64,000 nt of DNA, from NCBI RefSeq assembly GCF_005491425.1, contig NZ_CP028083.1, positions 520,001 through 584,000 of the forward strand, given 5' to 3'. Under the pieces are notes generated by a model that saw nothing but the letters and a program-made list of their open reading frames with translations, was not told the origin of the DNA and made no database searches. Shown here piece by piece: positions 53,320-63,010 of the stretch (positions within the stretch are counted from its first letter, which is position 1; the number at the start of each line of letters is the position of its first letter). Origin of the DNA: Lysinibacillus sp. SGAir0095 (GTDB lineage: Bacteria; Bacillota; Bacilli; Bacillales_A; Planococcaceae). The position numbers and the translations under genes were made by a program.

Positions 53320-53811
53320 ATGCAAATAAATGAAAAAGCTCGGGAAGAATTATTGAATGAAATAAACGGATTATCAGATGAAAATCTGAATAAAAAACCT
53401 TCCGAAGAACAGTGGTCAGTCAAGCAAATAGTCGAACATTTATTCCTGATGGAAGGGGCCATTTCGGAGATGATCCTTGATAGAATGGAAAATGGCGAAG
53501 TAGTGAATGCACAAATCAAGCCAATTGAAGCCACAATTAATCGAGACATAAAGATAGAGGCTCCAGAATTTGCAAAACCAAGCAATGATTTTGCTACATT
53601 AGAAGAGTTGAAATTTAAGCTGAATATCACACATCAAAAGCTGAAAAAAGTAGAGGAAACGGCCGATGAAAAAGGATTGGAAGTGAAGGGATTCCCTCAC
53701 CCAGTATTTGGTCAAATGAATTTGAAGCAATGGATTCCATTTATTGGGCACCACGAAATGCGACATATATTGCAAATTAAAGAGGTTAAAGAAAATCTCG
53801 GATTAGTATAA
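53320..53811 (+). CDS. DinB family protein
   Basis: 163 residues, four-helix DinB/YfiT-like fold: SEEQWSVKQIVEHLFLMEG (first metal His) and the C-terminal WIPFIGHHEMRHILQIKEV (HxxxH). Usually a metal-dependent thiol S-transferase or of unknown role. GAGAGGG lies about 10 nt before ATG 53320. A terminator follows. Confidence 0.9.
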   Translation: MQINEKAREELLNEINGLSDENLNKKPSEEQWSVKQIVEHLFLMEGAISEMILDRMENGEVVNAQIKPIEATINRDIKIEAPEFAKPSNDFATLEELKFKLNITHQKLKKVEETADEKGLEVKGFPHPVFGQMNLKQWIPFIGHHEMRHILQIKEVKENLGLV

Positions 53812-53827
53812 CTTTTTTTAACCATTA

Positions 53828-53867
53828 AAAAGCCGATTTGTTACATTCCCTGTGACAAATCGGCTTT
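53828..53867. terminator. Bidirectional hairpin terminator
   Basis: AAAGCCGATTTGT/ACAAATCGGCTTT stem between dinB-like gene and madM. Confidence 0.93.
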
Positions 53868-53899
53868 ATATCTACACCTTAGTAGCTTCTTATTATCTA

Positions 53900-54661
53900 T
53901 TAAAAAATAAAATCTGTTATAAGGAATAAAACCGTTGGGGCTAATAAACATCCTAAGCCCGTATAGAATGTAGCAGTAACGGCTCCATAAGGTACTAATT
54001 TAGGATCAGTTGCAGCTAAACCACCAGCTACCCCAGAAGTAGTCCCCATTAAACCGCCATAAACCATTGCTGACATTGGATTATTTAAGCCAATATATTT
54101 TGCTATAAAAGGTGTTCCCACCATTACCAATACAGATTTAACTAGACCAGCTGCTATGCTGATTGCTATTACCTCAGAAGTTGCACCTAATGCAGCACCA
54201 GTTACAGGCCCTACAATATAAGTTGCAGTTCCGGCACCAATTGTAGCAATACTTACTGCGTCTTTGTATCCAAACATGAAGGCGAAGATAGCACCGACAA
54301 CAAAAGATAGTATTACGCCCAAGAACAGGGAAATGATTCCTCGGAAGCCGGCCTTTTTAATCTCATCAAAATTTGCGCCAAAAGAAGTTGCTACAATGGC
54401 AAAATCTCGTAACATACTTCCTCCAAGGAAACCTATTCCTGCTAGAACACTGATATCGGAAACACCTTTAGTCCCATCTGTTACTACGCCACCGATATAG
54501 GCTAAAACCAGCCCGAGTACAATGGCAATAGCAGAACCATGAACCTTGCCTTTCGTTAATTTATTTGAAAGGAAATAGGCAAGCCACATCGTTAAGCCGA
54601 CAACTAAAAATGCTGTGATAAATCCGTTATCCACAAATACGCCTTTAATCATATCAAGCAT
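53900..54661 (-). CDS. madM: Malonate transporter subunit MadM
   Basis: 253 residues, eight or nine membrane helices with Gly-rich stretches (GLMGTTSGVAGGLAA, GAGTATYIVGPVTGAALG). Partner of MadL in sodium-dependent malonate uptake. Its ATG (54661) overlaps the end of madL by eight bases. The divergent gene cluster encodes malonate decarboxylase, which confirms the substrate. Confidence 0.93.
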   Translation of the reverse strand: MLDMIKGVFVDNGFITAFLVVGLTMWLAYFLSNKLTKGKVHGSAIAIVLGLVLAYIGGVVTDGTKGVSDISVLAGIGFLGGSMLRDFAIVATSFGANFDEIKKAGFRGIISLFLGVILSFVVGAIFAFMFGYKDAVSIATIGAGTATYIVGPVTGAALGATSEVIAISIAAGLVKSVLVMVGTPFIAKYIGLNNPMSAMVYGGLMGTTSGVAGGLAATDPKLVPYGAVTATFYTGLGCLLAPTVLFLITDFIF

Positions 54662-55058
54662 CTACTTCACCCCTTATTACTGTTTTACTATAACTAGAAT
54701 CTTCTTCTTTTTGCTTTCCGCTAAGAAGGGGTACTAATGCCCAACTAATTACTACAACTGCGATTCCAGCAATAATTGCTAAAGGTCCTCCTGTTAAAGC
54801 ACCTAAAACATTTTGGCTTGCTGCCATTGCAATAACCACGGGAATATACATTTGATTCCAAAAACTTAAACCATCTAGTGAAGGTTTCGTTATTTTTCCT
54901 GACTTTACAAGCTTATCAACCACAATGATTAACAGAAGCATGGCTATACCTACGCCACCAACATTCGAGTCTACTCCCATTAATGTCCCAATAAATTCCC
55001 CGACAATTGTGCCAACTAAAAAACACCCTGCTAAAATAGCAACCCCATAAATCACCAT
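54654..55058 (-). CDS. madL: Malonate transporter subunit MadL
   Basis: 134 residues, about four membrane helices: AILAGCFLVGTIVGEFIGTL, GVGIAMLLLIIVVDKLVKSG and MYIPVVIAMAASQNVLGAL. First gene of the madLM operon. A ribosome-binding site AGGGGTG lies before ATG 55058. Divergent from the GntR gene, with paired palindromes between. Confidence 0.93.
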   Translation of the reverse strand: MVIYGVAILAGCFLVGTIVGEFIGTLMGVDSNVGGVGIAMLLLIIVVDKLVKSGKITKPSLDGLSFWNQMYIPVVIAMAASQNVLGALTGGPLAIIAGIAVVVISWALVPLLSGKQKEEDSSYSKTVIRGEVDA

Positions 55059-55105
55059 ATTCCTGACACCCCTTTATCAAGTTGTAGTAAAACTAAACGA
55101 ATTTT

Positions 55106-55245
55106 CAGTCGACTGTATTCTGAGAACATCATAAAATATAAAAAAATATAAATCAACTAAAATTTTTCCATAAAGCAGAAAAATAGGTAAAAATCGATTG
55201 AAATTTTGTTTTATCTGTTTTATTATTTAAGTATACAGTCGACCG
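55106..55245. promoter_or_regulatory. Paired GntR-type operators
   Basis: CAGTCGACTG (55106-55115, perfect) and CAGTCGACCG (55236-55245, one mismatch), both flanked by ATAC (TATACAGTCGAC on one strand or the other). They lie 130 bp apart in the madLM-gntR gap, one near each start, as expected for control of both operons by the adjacent GntR protein. Confidence 0.8.
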
Positions 55246-55282
55246 TTATTGAGGTTGAATAGCACTGAAGGATGTGGTCTTA

Positions 55283-55936
55283 ATGGAATTTTTTTTAAAC
55301 TATCCGTTAGATAATGCATTATCGAGAATTGTTGCAGAGAAAATATTGGAGCAAATCTTAAATGGAGAGTTAAAGCCTGGAGATAAAATAGTTGAGGGCG
55401 CATATGCGGAAATGTTTAGCACAAGTCGTTCTCCGATTAGAGAAGCGATTTATATGCTTGCTACAGAAGGATTATTAGAAAGAATCCCTAGAAAAGGGGC
55501 TTTTGTAAAAGGATATACATTATCGGAAATCCAGGATTTGCTGGATATCAGGAATAATATAGAATTGCTATCAGCAAAAAGAATACATGAGCCGCATAAA
55601 AAGAAAGATTTATTAGCTGAATTGAAAAGTATGTTGAGAGATATGGAGAAATGTACAAATCAAACCCAATATGTGCAATTGAACTACGCTTATCACTACA
55701 CAATTATTAAGTTCAGTGAAAGTTCTGTTTTAGAAGGGGTTTATAGCAAAATTAGTTTTCCGTTACTCCGAATTCAAGGTATTCACTTCTCACAAGCAGA
55801 AACAATTGAAAAATCCAAAGAGGAACATAGAAAAATCTATGAATATCTAAAAGCAAACCAAATGGACGAATTTATTGAATTGCTTCGTCACCATACAGAA
55901 AACGTAATCTTCAATGTGAGTAAAACGTTATTTTAG
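55283..55936 (+). CDS. GntR (FadR subfamily) regulator of malonate genes
   Basis: 217 residues: GntR winged helix (ILNGELKPGDKIVEGAYAEM, SRSPIREAIYMLATEGLL) and an FCD-type helical ligand domain with His-containing motif (YHYTIIKFSE). Start ATG 55283 (MEFFLN) follows AAGGA by 10 nt. Position 15 bp before mdcH and opposite madLM makes it the malonate-responsive repressor or activator, similar in role to MdcY. Confidence 0.9.
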   Translation: MEFFLNYPLDNALSRIVAEKILEQILNGELKPGDKIVEGAYAEMFSTSRSPIREAIYMLATEGLLERIPRKGAFVKGYTLSEIQDLLDIRNNIELLSAKRIHEPHKKKDLLAELKSMLRDMEKCTNQTQYVQLNYAYHYTIIKFSESSVLEGVYSKISFPLLRIQGIHFSQAETIEKSKEEHRKIYEYLKANQMDEFIELLRHHTENVIFNVSKTLF

Positions 55937-55950
55937 GTAGGAGGGATACA

Positions 55951-56868
55951 GTGAAAAGTGCTTTTCTCTTTCCAGGTCAAGGTTCTCAGTATGAAGGGAT
56001 GTTAAATGATTTATCCGATGATCCAGTCGTTAAAGAAATTTTAGAAGAAAGCAGCGAAATTTTAAATACGAAAGTAGAACAACTGCATAGTAAAAAAGCG
56101 CTTACAACAACAAAGGCAGTACAACAATGTTTATTGATTGCATCTGTTGCTACATATCGAGTATTTGAGAAAAACGGTCTAATACCAAATTTTGTGGCAG
56201 GTCATTCTGTAGGTGCCTTTGGTGCTGCAACAGCTTCTGGGGTAATTACATTTGAAGAAGCGCTAAAGCTAGTAACTTTACGTGGAGAACTGATGGAGAG
56301 GACTTGTGATGAAGGGTTTGGAATGGCTGTAGTACTAGGATTAGATGAATATAAGATTTCTGAAATCGTAACTAGGCTATTCCGTGAAGAGGAACCAGTA
56401 TATGTTTCAAATCGTAATTCTCCAACACAAATTACATTATCGGGTTCTCTTATCGGGCTACAAAATGTACTAGATTATGTGAAATTGCACGGAGCAACAT
56501 CTACGAAGCTGTTAAACGTATCAACACCTTCACACAGTCCTTTATTCAACAGTGTAAGTGAAGAGTTGTTGGTAGAGTTGAACAAACTCGAGCTTAAAAG
56601 ACCGAAAATTCCGATATCCAGTAATATCACTTCAAGGTTATTAATGCAAGCTGATGCGGTAAAAGAAGATTTAGCTAAAAGCATTTGTTATCCTGTACGT
56701 TGGCATGATGCAGTGAATTTACTTTTTGAATCTGGGACAAACTTATTTATTGAAATGCCACCAGGCGATGTATTAAGCAAGTTGGCTCAACAAGCATTCT
56801 CGGAAGTTCGAACAATGTCTGTATCGAAAAATGGTATCGAGGATTGCTTCTATCTAATGTCAAATTAA
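55951..56868 (+). CDS. mdcH: Malonyl-CoA:ACP transacylase, malonate decarboxylase epsilon
   Basis: 305 residues, FabD-like: FPGQGSQYEGM at the N-terminus, GHSVGAFGAA with the nucleophile serine near 91, and HSPLF with catalytic His. It loads malonyl from malonyl-CoA onto MdcC to prime the cycle. Start GTG 55951 follows AGGAGGG. First gene of the mdc operon after the regulator. Confidence 0.93.
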   Translation: MKSAFLFPGQGSQYEGMLNDLSDDPVVKEILEESSEILNTKVEQLHSKKALTTTKAVQQCLLIASVATYRVFEKNGLIPNFVAGHSVGAFGAATASGVITFEEALKLVTLRGELMERTCDEGFGMAVVLGLDEYKISEIVTRLFREEEPVYVSNRNSPTQITLSGSLIGLQNVLDYVKLHGATSTKLLNVSTPSHSPLFNSVSEELLVELNKLELKRPKIPISSNITSRLLMQADAVKEDLAKSICYPVRWHDAVNLLFESGTNLFIEMPPGDVLSKLAQQAFSEVRTMSVSKNGIEDCFYLMSN

Positions 56869-56886
56869 AAAATAGGGGTGTGTAAA

Positions 56887-58545
56887 ATGGTTTTGAAAAA
56901 TGTAGGGGAAGCAACTAAATCGTGGACTACTAGAGTGGAAGCAAAAAAAGAAAGAGTAGAAAGCGTAAAGGATCTGGTTGATGGGGTAATTATTCCGACC
57001 AATCGAATCGTAGAGGTTTTGGAGCGATTAATAAAATCAGGTGATCGTGTTGTGCTGGAAGGAAACAACCAAAAGCAAGCTTCTTTCTTATCGCAATCTT
57101 TGGTACAGGTAGACCCGAAAAAAGTTCATGATTTGCATATGATTATGTCCAGTATTTCAAGACCGGAACATTTAGATGTATTTGAATATGGAATTGCAAG
57201 AAAAATCGATTTTTCCTATGCTGGACCACAGAGTCTACGAATCTCTCAAATGATTGAAGATGGAAAAATTGAACTAGGAGACCTGCATACGTATATAGAG
57301 CTTTATGGGCGATTATTTATCGATTTAATTCCTAATGTAGCATTAGTCGCAGCAGATAAAGCAGATAGCAATGGGAACCTGTATACTGGCCCGAATACTG
57401 AAGAAACACCGACATTAGTGGAAGCAGCCGCTTTCCGTGATGGGATTGTCATTGCCCAAGTAAATGAGATAGTCGATGAACTACCACGTGTAGACATACC
57501 AAGCTCTTGGGTAGATTTTATTGTTGTTGCAGATAAGCCTTATGAGCTTGAACCGTTATTTACAAGAGATCCACGACATATTACAGATATTCAGATTTTA
57601 CAAGCAATGATGATTATTCGAGGCATCTATGAAAAACACGGTGTGAAATCACTAAATCATGGTATTGGGTTTAATACCGCCGCTGTTGAATTATTATTGC
57701 CTACTTATGCTGAATCGTTAGGACTTAAAGGAAATATTTGTACGAACTGGGTTTTAAATCCTCACCCTACACTAATACCTGCCATCGAATCAGGATGGGT
57801 AGAAAGCGTCTATTGCTTCGGTGGAGAACTTGGAATGGAAAAATATGTAGAAGCAAGAAGAGACATTTTCTTTACAGGGAAAGATGGCAGCTTACGTTCA
57901 AATCGTACCTTGGCACAATTAGCTGGTCAGTATGCTGTTGATTTATTTATCGGTTCTACTTTGCAAATGGACGGATTAGGAAACTCATCTACAGTAACAA
58001 GAGGACGTGTTGCTGGATATGGTGGAGCACCTAATATGGGCCATAATCCAGGTGGACGAAGACATTCGACAGATGCTTGGTTCAATTTGAAGACTTCCGA
58101 CGATCCATTAGCACGCGGTAAAAAGTTAGTAGTTCAGGTAGCAGAAACATTCCAGGAAGCGAACAAGCCTGTTTTTGTTGAGTCACTCGATGCGATCAGT
58201 GTGAAAGACCAGGCAAAATTAGCTGTTGCACCAGTTATGATTTATGGAGAAGATGTAACCCACATCGTGACAGAAGAGGGAATTGCTTATCTATATAAAT
58301 CCGATAGTATTGCTGAAAGACGAGAAATGATTGCTTCAGTAGCTGGTATTACACCTATTGGGATGGAGCATAACCCAAAAACGACAGAACGTTTGCGTGA
58401 AAAAGGAATGATTGCTCTACCAGAAGATTTAGGTATACGTCGTTCAGATGCGAAGCGATCTTTACTAGCTGCCAAAAATATAGATGAGCTTGTCCAATGG
58501 TCAGGTGGGCTGTATACGCCGCCAGCAAAATTCCGTAGTTGGTAA
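56887..58545 (+). CDS. mdcA: Malonate decarboxylase alpha subunit (acetyl-ACP:malonate transferase)
   Basis: 552 residues, MdcA family. Recognised by GDRVVLEGNNQKQASFLSQ, NVALVAADKADSNGNLYTGP and GRVAGYGGAPNMGHNPGGRR broken over the catalytic domain. It exchanges the acetyl group on MdcC for malonate, releasing acetate. Start ATG 56887 (MVLKNV) has AGGGG 8 nt upstream; GTG 56878 is too near the site. Confidence 0.95.
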   Translation: MVLKNVGEATKSWTTRVEAKKERVESVKDLVDGVIIPTNRIVEVLERLIKSGDRVVLEGNNQKQASFLSQSLVQVDPKKVHDLHMIMSSISRPEHLDVFEYGIARKIDFSYAGPQSLRISQMIEDGKIELGDLHTYIELYGRLFIDLIPNVALVAADKADSNGNLYTGPNTEETPTLVEAAAFRDGIVIAQVNEIVDELPRVDIPSSWVDFIVVADKPYELEPLFTRDPRHITDIQILQAMMIIRGIYEKHGVKSLNHGIGFNTAAVELLLPTYAESLGLKGNICTNWVLNPHPTLIPAIESGWVESVYCFGGELGMEKYVEARRDIFFTGKDGSLRSNRTLAQLAGQYAVDLFIGSTLQMDGLGNSSTVTRGRVAGYGGAPNMGHNPGGRRHSTDAWFNLKTSDDPLARGKKLVVQVAETFQEANKPVFVESLDAISVKDQAKLAVAPVMIYGEDVTHIVTEEGIAYLYKSDSIAERREMIASVAGITPIGMEHNPKTTERLREKGMIALPEDLGIRRSDAKRSLLAAKNIDELVQWSGGLYTPPAKFRSW

Positions 58546-58564
58546 TTTGAAGGAGGAGAGAAGC

Positions 58565-59410
58565 TTGCAAGATGCCCATACTTTTTCATCTGTTTTAGCA
58601 GATTTAGCAGTAGCCTCACTAATTGAAGAAGTTTCTCTAACGCCAAAGCCGGGACTAGTTGATCAAAAAGACCAGGGTTCACATGATGATTTAACCTATA
58701 CAATAATGGTGAAATCCGCTAATTGTCTTCGCAATACCTTCTATAAGATGGCAATGGTCGCCTTTGGAGAAAAGCCATCCCAATATTTACGCGAAAAAAT
58801 CGGCGAGATTGGTCGTGAAGGGGAACAGGCAATGTATCAAGCAACAAATGGCGTAAATACACATAAAGGAGCTATTTGGTCGCTTGGATTATTAACAGCT
58901 GCAGCAGCTATTCATAGTGGGGAATGCGATGAACCGACACTTTGTTTTACTGCTGGAGAGATTGCGAGATTTGAAGATCGATTTATCCCACCTCAGCTAA
59001 CTAATGGGATAAAAGCTATTAACAAATATGGCGTAAATGGTGCGAAAGTAGAAGCACAACTGGCATTTCCACATATTCGTGCGTACAGCTTGCCAATTTT
59101 TAAATCCTCACTAAATCAATACAACTACGAAGTTGCGAAGCATCATGCATTTTTAGCGCTAATGGCGAATTTAGATGACACCTGTTTACTGCACCGGGGT
59201 GGAATTGAAGGTTTGAATTACGCCAAACAGTATGCAGCGGAAGTGTTAGAAAGTGGCCATTTAAATGACCTTGAAACAATGAATGAAGATTTTAAAAACC
59301 GATATTTATCACCTGGTGGAAGTGCGGATTTATTAGCTGCAACCATCTATTTAAATAAAATTAGCCAGATGGAATTATCAAAAAAATTGGAGTTTGCAAT
59401 AAATCATTAA
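58565..59410 (+). CDS. mdcB: Triphosphoribosyl-dephospho-CoA synthase
   Basis: 281 residues, CitG/MdcB family: SLTPKPGLVDQKDQGSHDDL, GVNTHKGAIWSLGLL and the C-terminal SPGGSADLLAATIY. It makes the precursor of the MdcC prosthetic group from ATP and dephospho-CoA. Start TTG 58565 (QDAHTF) is set by GGAGGAGAG; a longer frame starting inside mdcA has no site. Confidence 0.93.
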   Translation: MQDAHTFSSVLADLAVASLIEEVSLTPKPGLVDQKDQGSHDDLTYTIMVKSANCLRNTFYKMAMVAFGEKPSQYLREKIGEIGREGEQAMYQATNGVNTHKGAIWSLGLLTAAAAIHSGECDEPTLCFTAGEIARFEDRFIPPQLTNGIKAINKYGVNGAKVEAQLAFPHIRAYSLPIFKSSLNQYNYEVAKHHAFLALMANLDDTCLLHRGGIEGLNYAKQYAAEVLESGHLNDLETMNEDFKNRYLSPGGSADLLAATIYLNKISQMELSKKLEFAINH

Positions 59411-59428
59411 TAAAAGGGGAGCGGTATT

Positions 59429-59737
59429 GTGGAAAAATTAACTTATACATTTCCGGCAACAAAAACAATTGAACAACCAGCACATGTTGGCGTTGTTGGA
59501 TCTGGAGATCTAGAGATATTAGTTGAGCCTTCAAATGAGAAGAAAACAGTGGTTGAAATTCGAACAGGGATTACAGGATTCCAAGACACTTGGGAAAAAG
59601 TGATTGAACGGTTTGTTAGTCAAAATGATATTTCAGCACGTATTCGAATTAATGATTTTGGAGCAACACCAGGGGTAGTATCAATTCGATTGGCACAAGC
59701 AGTGGAGGTGAGTTCAAATGGCGCAAATCATAACTGA
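59429..59737 (+). CDS. mdcC: Malonate decarboxylase acyl carrier protein (delta)
   Basis: 102 residues. The Ser that receives the phosphoribosyl-dephospho-CoA group lies in VGVVGSGDLEILVEP. RINDFGATPGVVSIRLAQA closes the domain. Start GTG 59429 follows AGGGGAG. Overlaps the next gene by 20 bp. Confidence 0.93.
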   Translation: MEKLTYTFPATKTIEQPAHVGVVGSGDLEILVEPSNEKKTVVEIRTGITGFQDTWEKVIERFVSQNDISARIRINDFGATPGVVSIRLAQAVEVSSNGANHN

Positions 59738-61403
59738 GAGTTTAGTAGAAAGCCTGGCACGTGAACGAGCATTTCAATTATTGGATAAGGGTAGTGCCTT
59801 TGAAATTCTGGGCCCATTTGATGGAATAGAATCTCCACATTTAGTAGCTCAGAACATAGTGCCCCAATTCGATGATGGCATGATCATTGTAAAAGGGACC
59901 TTAAATGGACAACAGACAGTGGTAATCTCAATTGAAGGTAACTTCCAAGGTGGTGGAATCGGCGAAGTTTCTGGTGCAAAATTAGCAGGTACACTAGAAA
60001 AGCTGATTAAAGAATGCGAAAAAGGCAATAAGATTTATCCAGTGATTATTTATGATACGGGCGGTGTCCGTCTTCAGGAAGCCAATTATGGTTTATTGTC
60101 TATTGCAGAAATCAGTGCAGCAATCGTAGCGTTACGCGAATTTGTTCCTGTGATTGGAATTATTCCAGGTAAAGTTGGTTCATTTGGCGGGATGTCTTTA
60201 ACAGCTGGATTATGCAGTGCATTAATCATGACTCGTGAAGGTCGCTTAGGAATGAATGGTCCGGAAGTAATTGAACAAGAAGCTGGTATAAGAGAGCTTG
60301 ATTCAAGAAATAAACAGTTGATCTGGAAGATGATTGGCGGAGCGATTCGAAATGAATCATCTTTAGCTGATCTAATCGTTGAAGATGACATTCCAAATTA
60401 TAAAAATGCAATACAAAGTATTTGGAGTGGAGAAATAGAGCTACAACATCGTACAAAACAAGTAGATCATTTCTTGTCGCTATTTAAGTCTTTAGATGTG
60501 GAAGAAAAAGTAACTCCGGAACAAGCGAAAGAGTTATTAAAAAATAAAGTAGTTACGAATCTTTCGGATTTACCTGCTCCTGTAGAAGCAGTAAATAGCA
60601 CAGGACGAAAATGGTTTGAATTGTTAACTAACGGTGCACCTTCAATTAGTGAAGTTCCATCTGTGTTAGTTGCCGATACTTCGATTTCTGGAGTAAATGC
60701 TAGGGTAATCGCGGTAGTGCCGAACCCTGAGAGCAAATACTACCGTGCACGCAATGGTGAGATTGGGTTATTGGAAGGTTGGACAATTGCGAAATACGTA
60801 CGTCAGGCAATTGAAGAAGACAGTGGCCTTTCTGAAAAACGACTAATAATCCCAATCGTTGATGTACCTAGCCAAGCATTTGGTTACCATGAAGAATTAT
60901 TTGGAATCTTTTTATCTTGTTCGGCAGCTGTAGATGCTTATGCCACTGCAAGATTAACTGGTCATCCAGTTGTTGCTGCACTAGTAGGAAATGCTATATC
61001 GGGTGCTTTCTTATCTCATGGAATGCAGGCGAATCGTTTAATAGCGCTGAATGATGATGGAGTAAATGTCCATGTAATGTCAAAGAAATCAGCTGCGATT
61101 ATTACGCAACGAACTATTGAAGAACTAGATGAGGCGGCAAAGGAAGTACCTTCTATGGCCTATGATATTCAATCATTTAAAAAACTGGGCGCTCTTTACA
61201 GATTGCTTGATGGGGTAAATGCAAAAGAACCAAAATCTGATGATAAAAATGCTTTGCTTGATGCAATTATCGAAGCATATAACGACATTAAGAATGATAG
61301 CAACCGTGATTTATCAAACCGATTAAAATCGGAAATTGCGATATCCTCTGGAAGAAAAGCATCCATTCAAGTGCGTGAAATGATTGAGTTGCAATGGAAT
61401 TAA
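59718..61403 (+). CDS. mdcD/mdcE: Malonate decarboxylase beta-gamma fusion
   Basis: 561 residues fusing the two carboxyltransferase-like subunits. Beta part, about 1-285: GGGIGEVSGAKLAGTLE, YDTGGVRLQEANYGL, GSFGGMSLTAGLCSALIM. Gamma part, about 310-561: YYRARNGEIGLLEGWTIAKY, FGYHEELFGIFLSCSAA, GNAISGAFLSHGMQANRL. It decarboxylates malonyl-S-MdcC to acetyl-S-MdcC without biotin. In the well-studied systems these subunits are separate. Start ATG 59718; overlaps mdcG by 10 bp. Confidence 0.93.
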   Translation: MAQIITESLVESLARERAFQLLDKGSAFEILGPFDGIESPHLVAQNIVPQFDDGMIIVKGTLNGQQTVVISIEGNFQGGGIGEVSGAKLAGTLEKLIKECEKGNKIYPVIIYDTGGVRLQEANYGLLSIAEISAAIVALREFVPVIGIIPGKVGSFGGMSLTAGLCSALIMTREGRLGMNGPEVIEQEAGIRELDSRNKQLIWKMIGGAIRNESSLADLIVEDDIPNYKNAIQSIWSGEIELQHRTKQVDHFLSLFKSLDVEEKVTPEQAKELLKNKVVTNLSDLPAPVEAVNSTGRKWFELLTNGAPSISEVPSVLVADTSISGVNARVIAVVPNPESKYYRARNGEIGLLEGWTIAKYVRQAIEEDSGLSEKRLIIPIVDVPSQAFGYHEELFGIFLSCSAAVDAYATARLTGHPVVAALVGNAISGAFLSHGMQANRLIALNDDGVNVHVMSKKSAAIITQRTIEELDEAAKEVPSMAYDIQSFKKLGALYRLLDGVNAKEPKSDDKNALLDAIIEAYNDIKNDSNRDLSNRLKSEIAISSGRKASIQVREMIELQWN

Positions 61404-62026
61404 ATGTACATGATATTGTGCAATTTGCAACAATTAATGATATTGAAAACTCAGTGAACCCACCAAAATGGGTAAAAGATGCTGCTGCATCTCAAAAGTT
61501 TGGCGTCGTTAGAAGAATGCCAATTATGAACAGCATGATCCCAATCGGGTTACGCGGTGAGACAAGAGAGGAACGATATGGGGCATTTATTCATCAAAGG
61601 AATATCTTGCAGGTGATTTCTCCAGTCTCGTTAGTAGATTCTATTGAAAATTTCAAAGAACAACTTTATTATCCATCGCTAAACAAGGTTAAAGAAGAAT
61701 TTGAGAAGTACAATTTGAGATGGGGACCAACTGGAAGTGTGGGATTTGAAATTGCCACTTCGATTCAAGTAACAACACCTACTAGTGATATCGATATTTG
61801 CCTCTATTTAGATCAATTAGATAGTGAATTATTAGTGAAAGTAGGTAATTTCCTAGAGGGGTTGGATTGCCGCATTGATGTGCAAGTTGAAATTCCTTCT
61901 ATAGGTGCGTTTTTACTAAATGATTATCTAAAATATGAAAAGACAGGGTTTATTATAAGAACCAAGTTCGGCCCTCATTTATGCGCTATAGTAAACGGTC
62001 AAATGAAGCTGGGTGCAAATAGTTAA
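61394..62026 (+). CDS. mdcG: Malonate decarboxylase holo-ACP synthase
   Basis: 210 residues, phosphoribosyl-dephospho-CoA transferase. Nucleotidyl-transferase core GSVGFEIATSIQVTTPTSDI then DICLYLD (GS...DID). It attaches the prosthetic group to MdcC. ATG 61394 lies in the mdcD/E end. Last gene of the operon, followed by a terminator. Confidence 0.92.
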   Translation: MELNVHDIVQFATINDIENSVNPPKWVKDAAASQKFGVVRRMPIMNSMIPIGLRGETREERYGAFIHQRNILQVISPVSLVDSIENFKEQLYYPSLNKVKEEFEKYNLRWGPTGSVGFEIATSIQVTTPTSDIDICLYLDQLDSELLVKVGNFLEGLDCRIDVQVEIPSIGAFLLNDYLKYEKTGFIIRTKFGPHLCAIVNGQMKLGANS

Positions 62027-62045
62027 ATAGGTTTATCCATATTAA

Positions 62046-62077
62046 AGGGGTGCTCCAAGCGGGCACCTCTTTTTTTA
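62046..62077 (+). terminator. Intrinsic terminator of the mdc operon
   Basis: AGGGGTGC (62046-62053) with GCACCTCT (62063-62070) then a T-run. Confidence 0.88.
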
Positions 62078-62149
62078 GACCGATGATAACTTTATTAGAT
62101 TAAGGTAAAATTATACAAATAGTGTGTGTAGTAAAAGGAGGTTTAGTTA

Positions 62150-63010
62150 ATGCTATCTAGAGTTATTGACCACTTTAGGTTACAGGTAATCTCTATGAAT
62201 GAGGTTGAAGATTCCCATAGTTCCACAGTCTATAGATTTACTTTACTAAATGGTGAAGATGTATTTTTGAAAATACCATATAGTAGATTGAAGTACCAAC
62301 GAGAGTTTGAAGCCTATGAAATATTAAAAGGTCGGGTTGCCATTCCTGAATTGTTGGATTGTTGGTCTGGTGATGAAGAGTGTCCCGGAGCTTTTATATT
62401 ATCTGAGTTAAAAGGAAAACCATTAACAACGGATGCTTCACCAACAGTTGCATTTCAAGTCGGGGTCCTTCAAGCAACAATGCATAACATTCAACCGCCA
62501 GAGAATCAGGTATTAGCGGGCATTCAAAATGAATTTCCGAACTGGTCCAAATTTATCGAAAAACAATTTTATAGTTTTGCCGAGGATGTAAAAGAGGTAG
62601 TAGAAGACAATTTGTACAATCAAGCTATTGAGAAATACGAAGCGATGAAAGAACAAATTCCATCCCCGGATAGTCCAAGTTTTGTACATATGGATTTTCG
62701 ACCAGGCAATATCATTGTTGAGGGAGATAAAGTTTCGGGCATGATCGATTTTGAAAGCGTCCGATTTGGTTCAACTGAAATTGATTTCACCAAACTGTAT
62801 CGTGACTTTTTAAGCTTCAATCCTGCCCTGTACCAAGCATTTAAAGAAGGCTATAAAAGCATCAGACCATTAATCGATTTAGAGGTTGTGTTGCCTTTTT
62901 ATCTATTTACCGATGCATTCAACAGTATTGGCTGGTCTAAACGTCGAGGAATAGAGAAAAATGCGGTATTTCTAGAAGAAAATTTAATGAGGTTGAGGAA
63001 ATTTCTATGA
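62150..63010 (+). CDS. Aminoglycoside-phosphotransferase-family kinase
   Basis: 286 residues, APH fold: VFLKIPYSRLKYQREFEAYE (ATP lysine), FVHMDFRPGNIIVEGDKV (Brenner motif, catalytic Asp) and MIDFESVRFG (metal Asp). Members phosphorylate small molecules such as antibiotics, choline or homoserine; the substrate is unknown. ATG 62150 follows AAAGGAGG. Its TGA overlaps the ATG of the next gene (ATGA). Confidence 0.9.
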   Translation: MLSRVIDHFRLQVISMNEVEDSHSSTVYRFTLLNGEDVFLKIPYSRLKYQREFEAYEILKGRVAIPELLDCWSGDEECPGAFILSELKGKPLTTDASPTVAFQVGVLQATMHNIQPPENQVLAGIQNEFPNWSKFIEKQFYSFAEDVKEVVEDNLYNQAIEKYEAMKEQIPSPDSPSFVHMDFRPGNIIVEGDKVSGMIDFESVRFGSTEIDFTKLYRDFLSFNPALYQAFKEGYKSIRPLIDLEVVLPFYLFTDAFNSIGWSKRRGIEKNAVFLEENLMRLRKFL

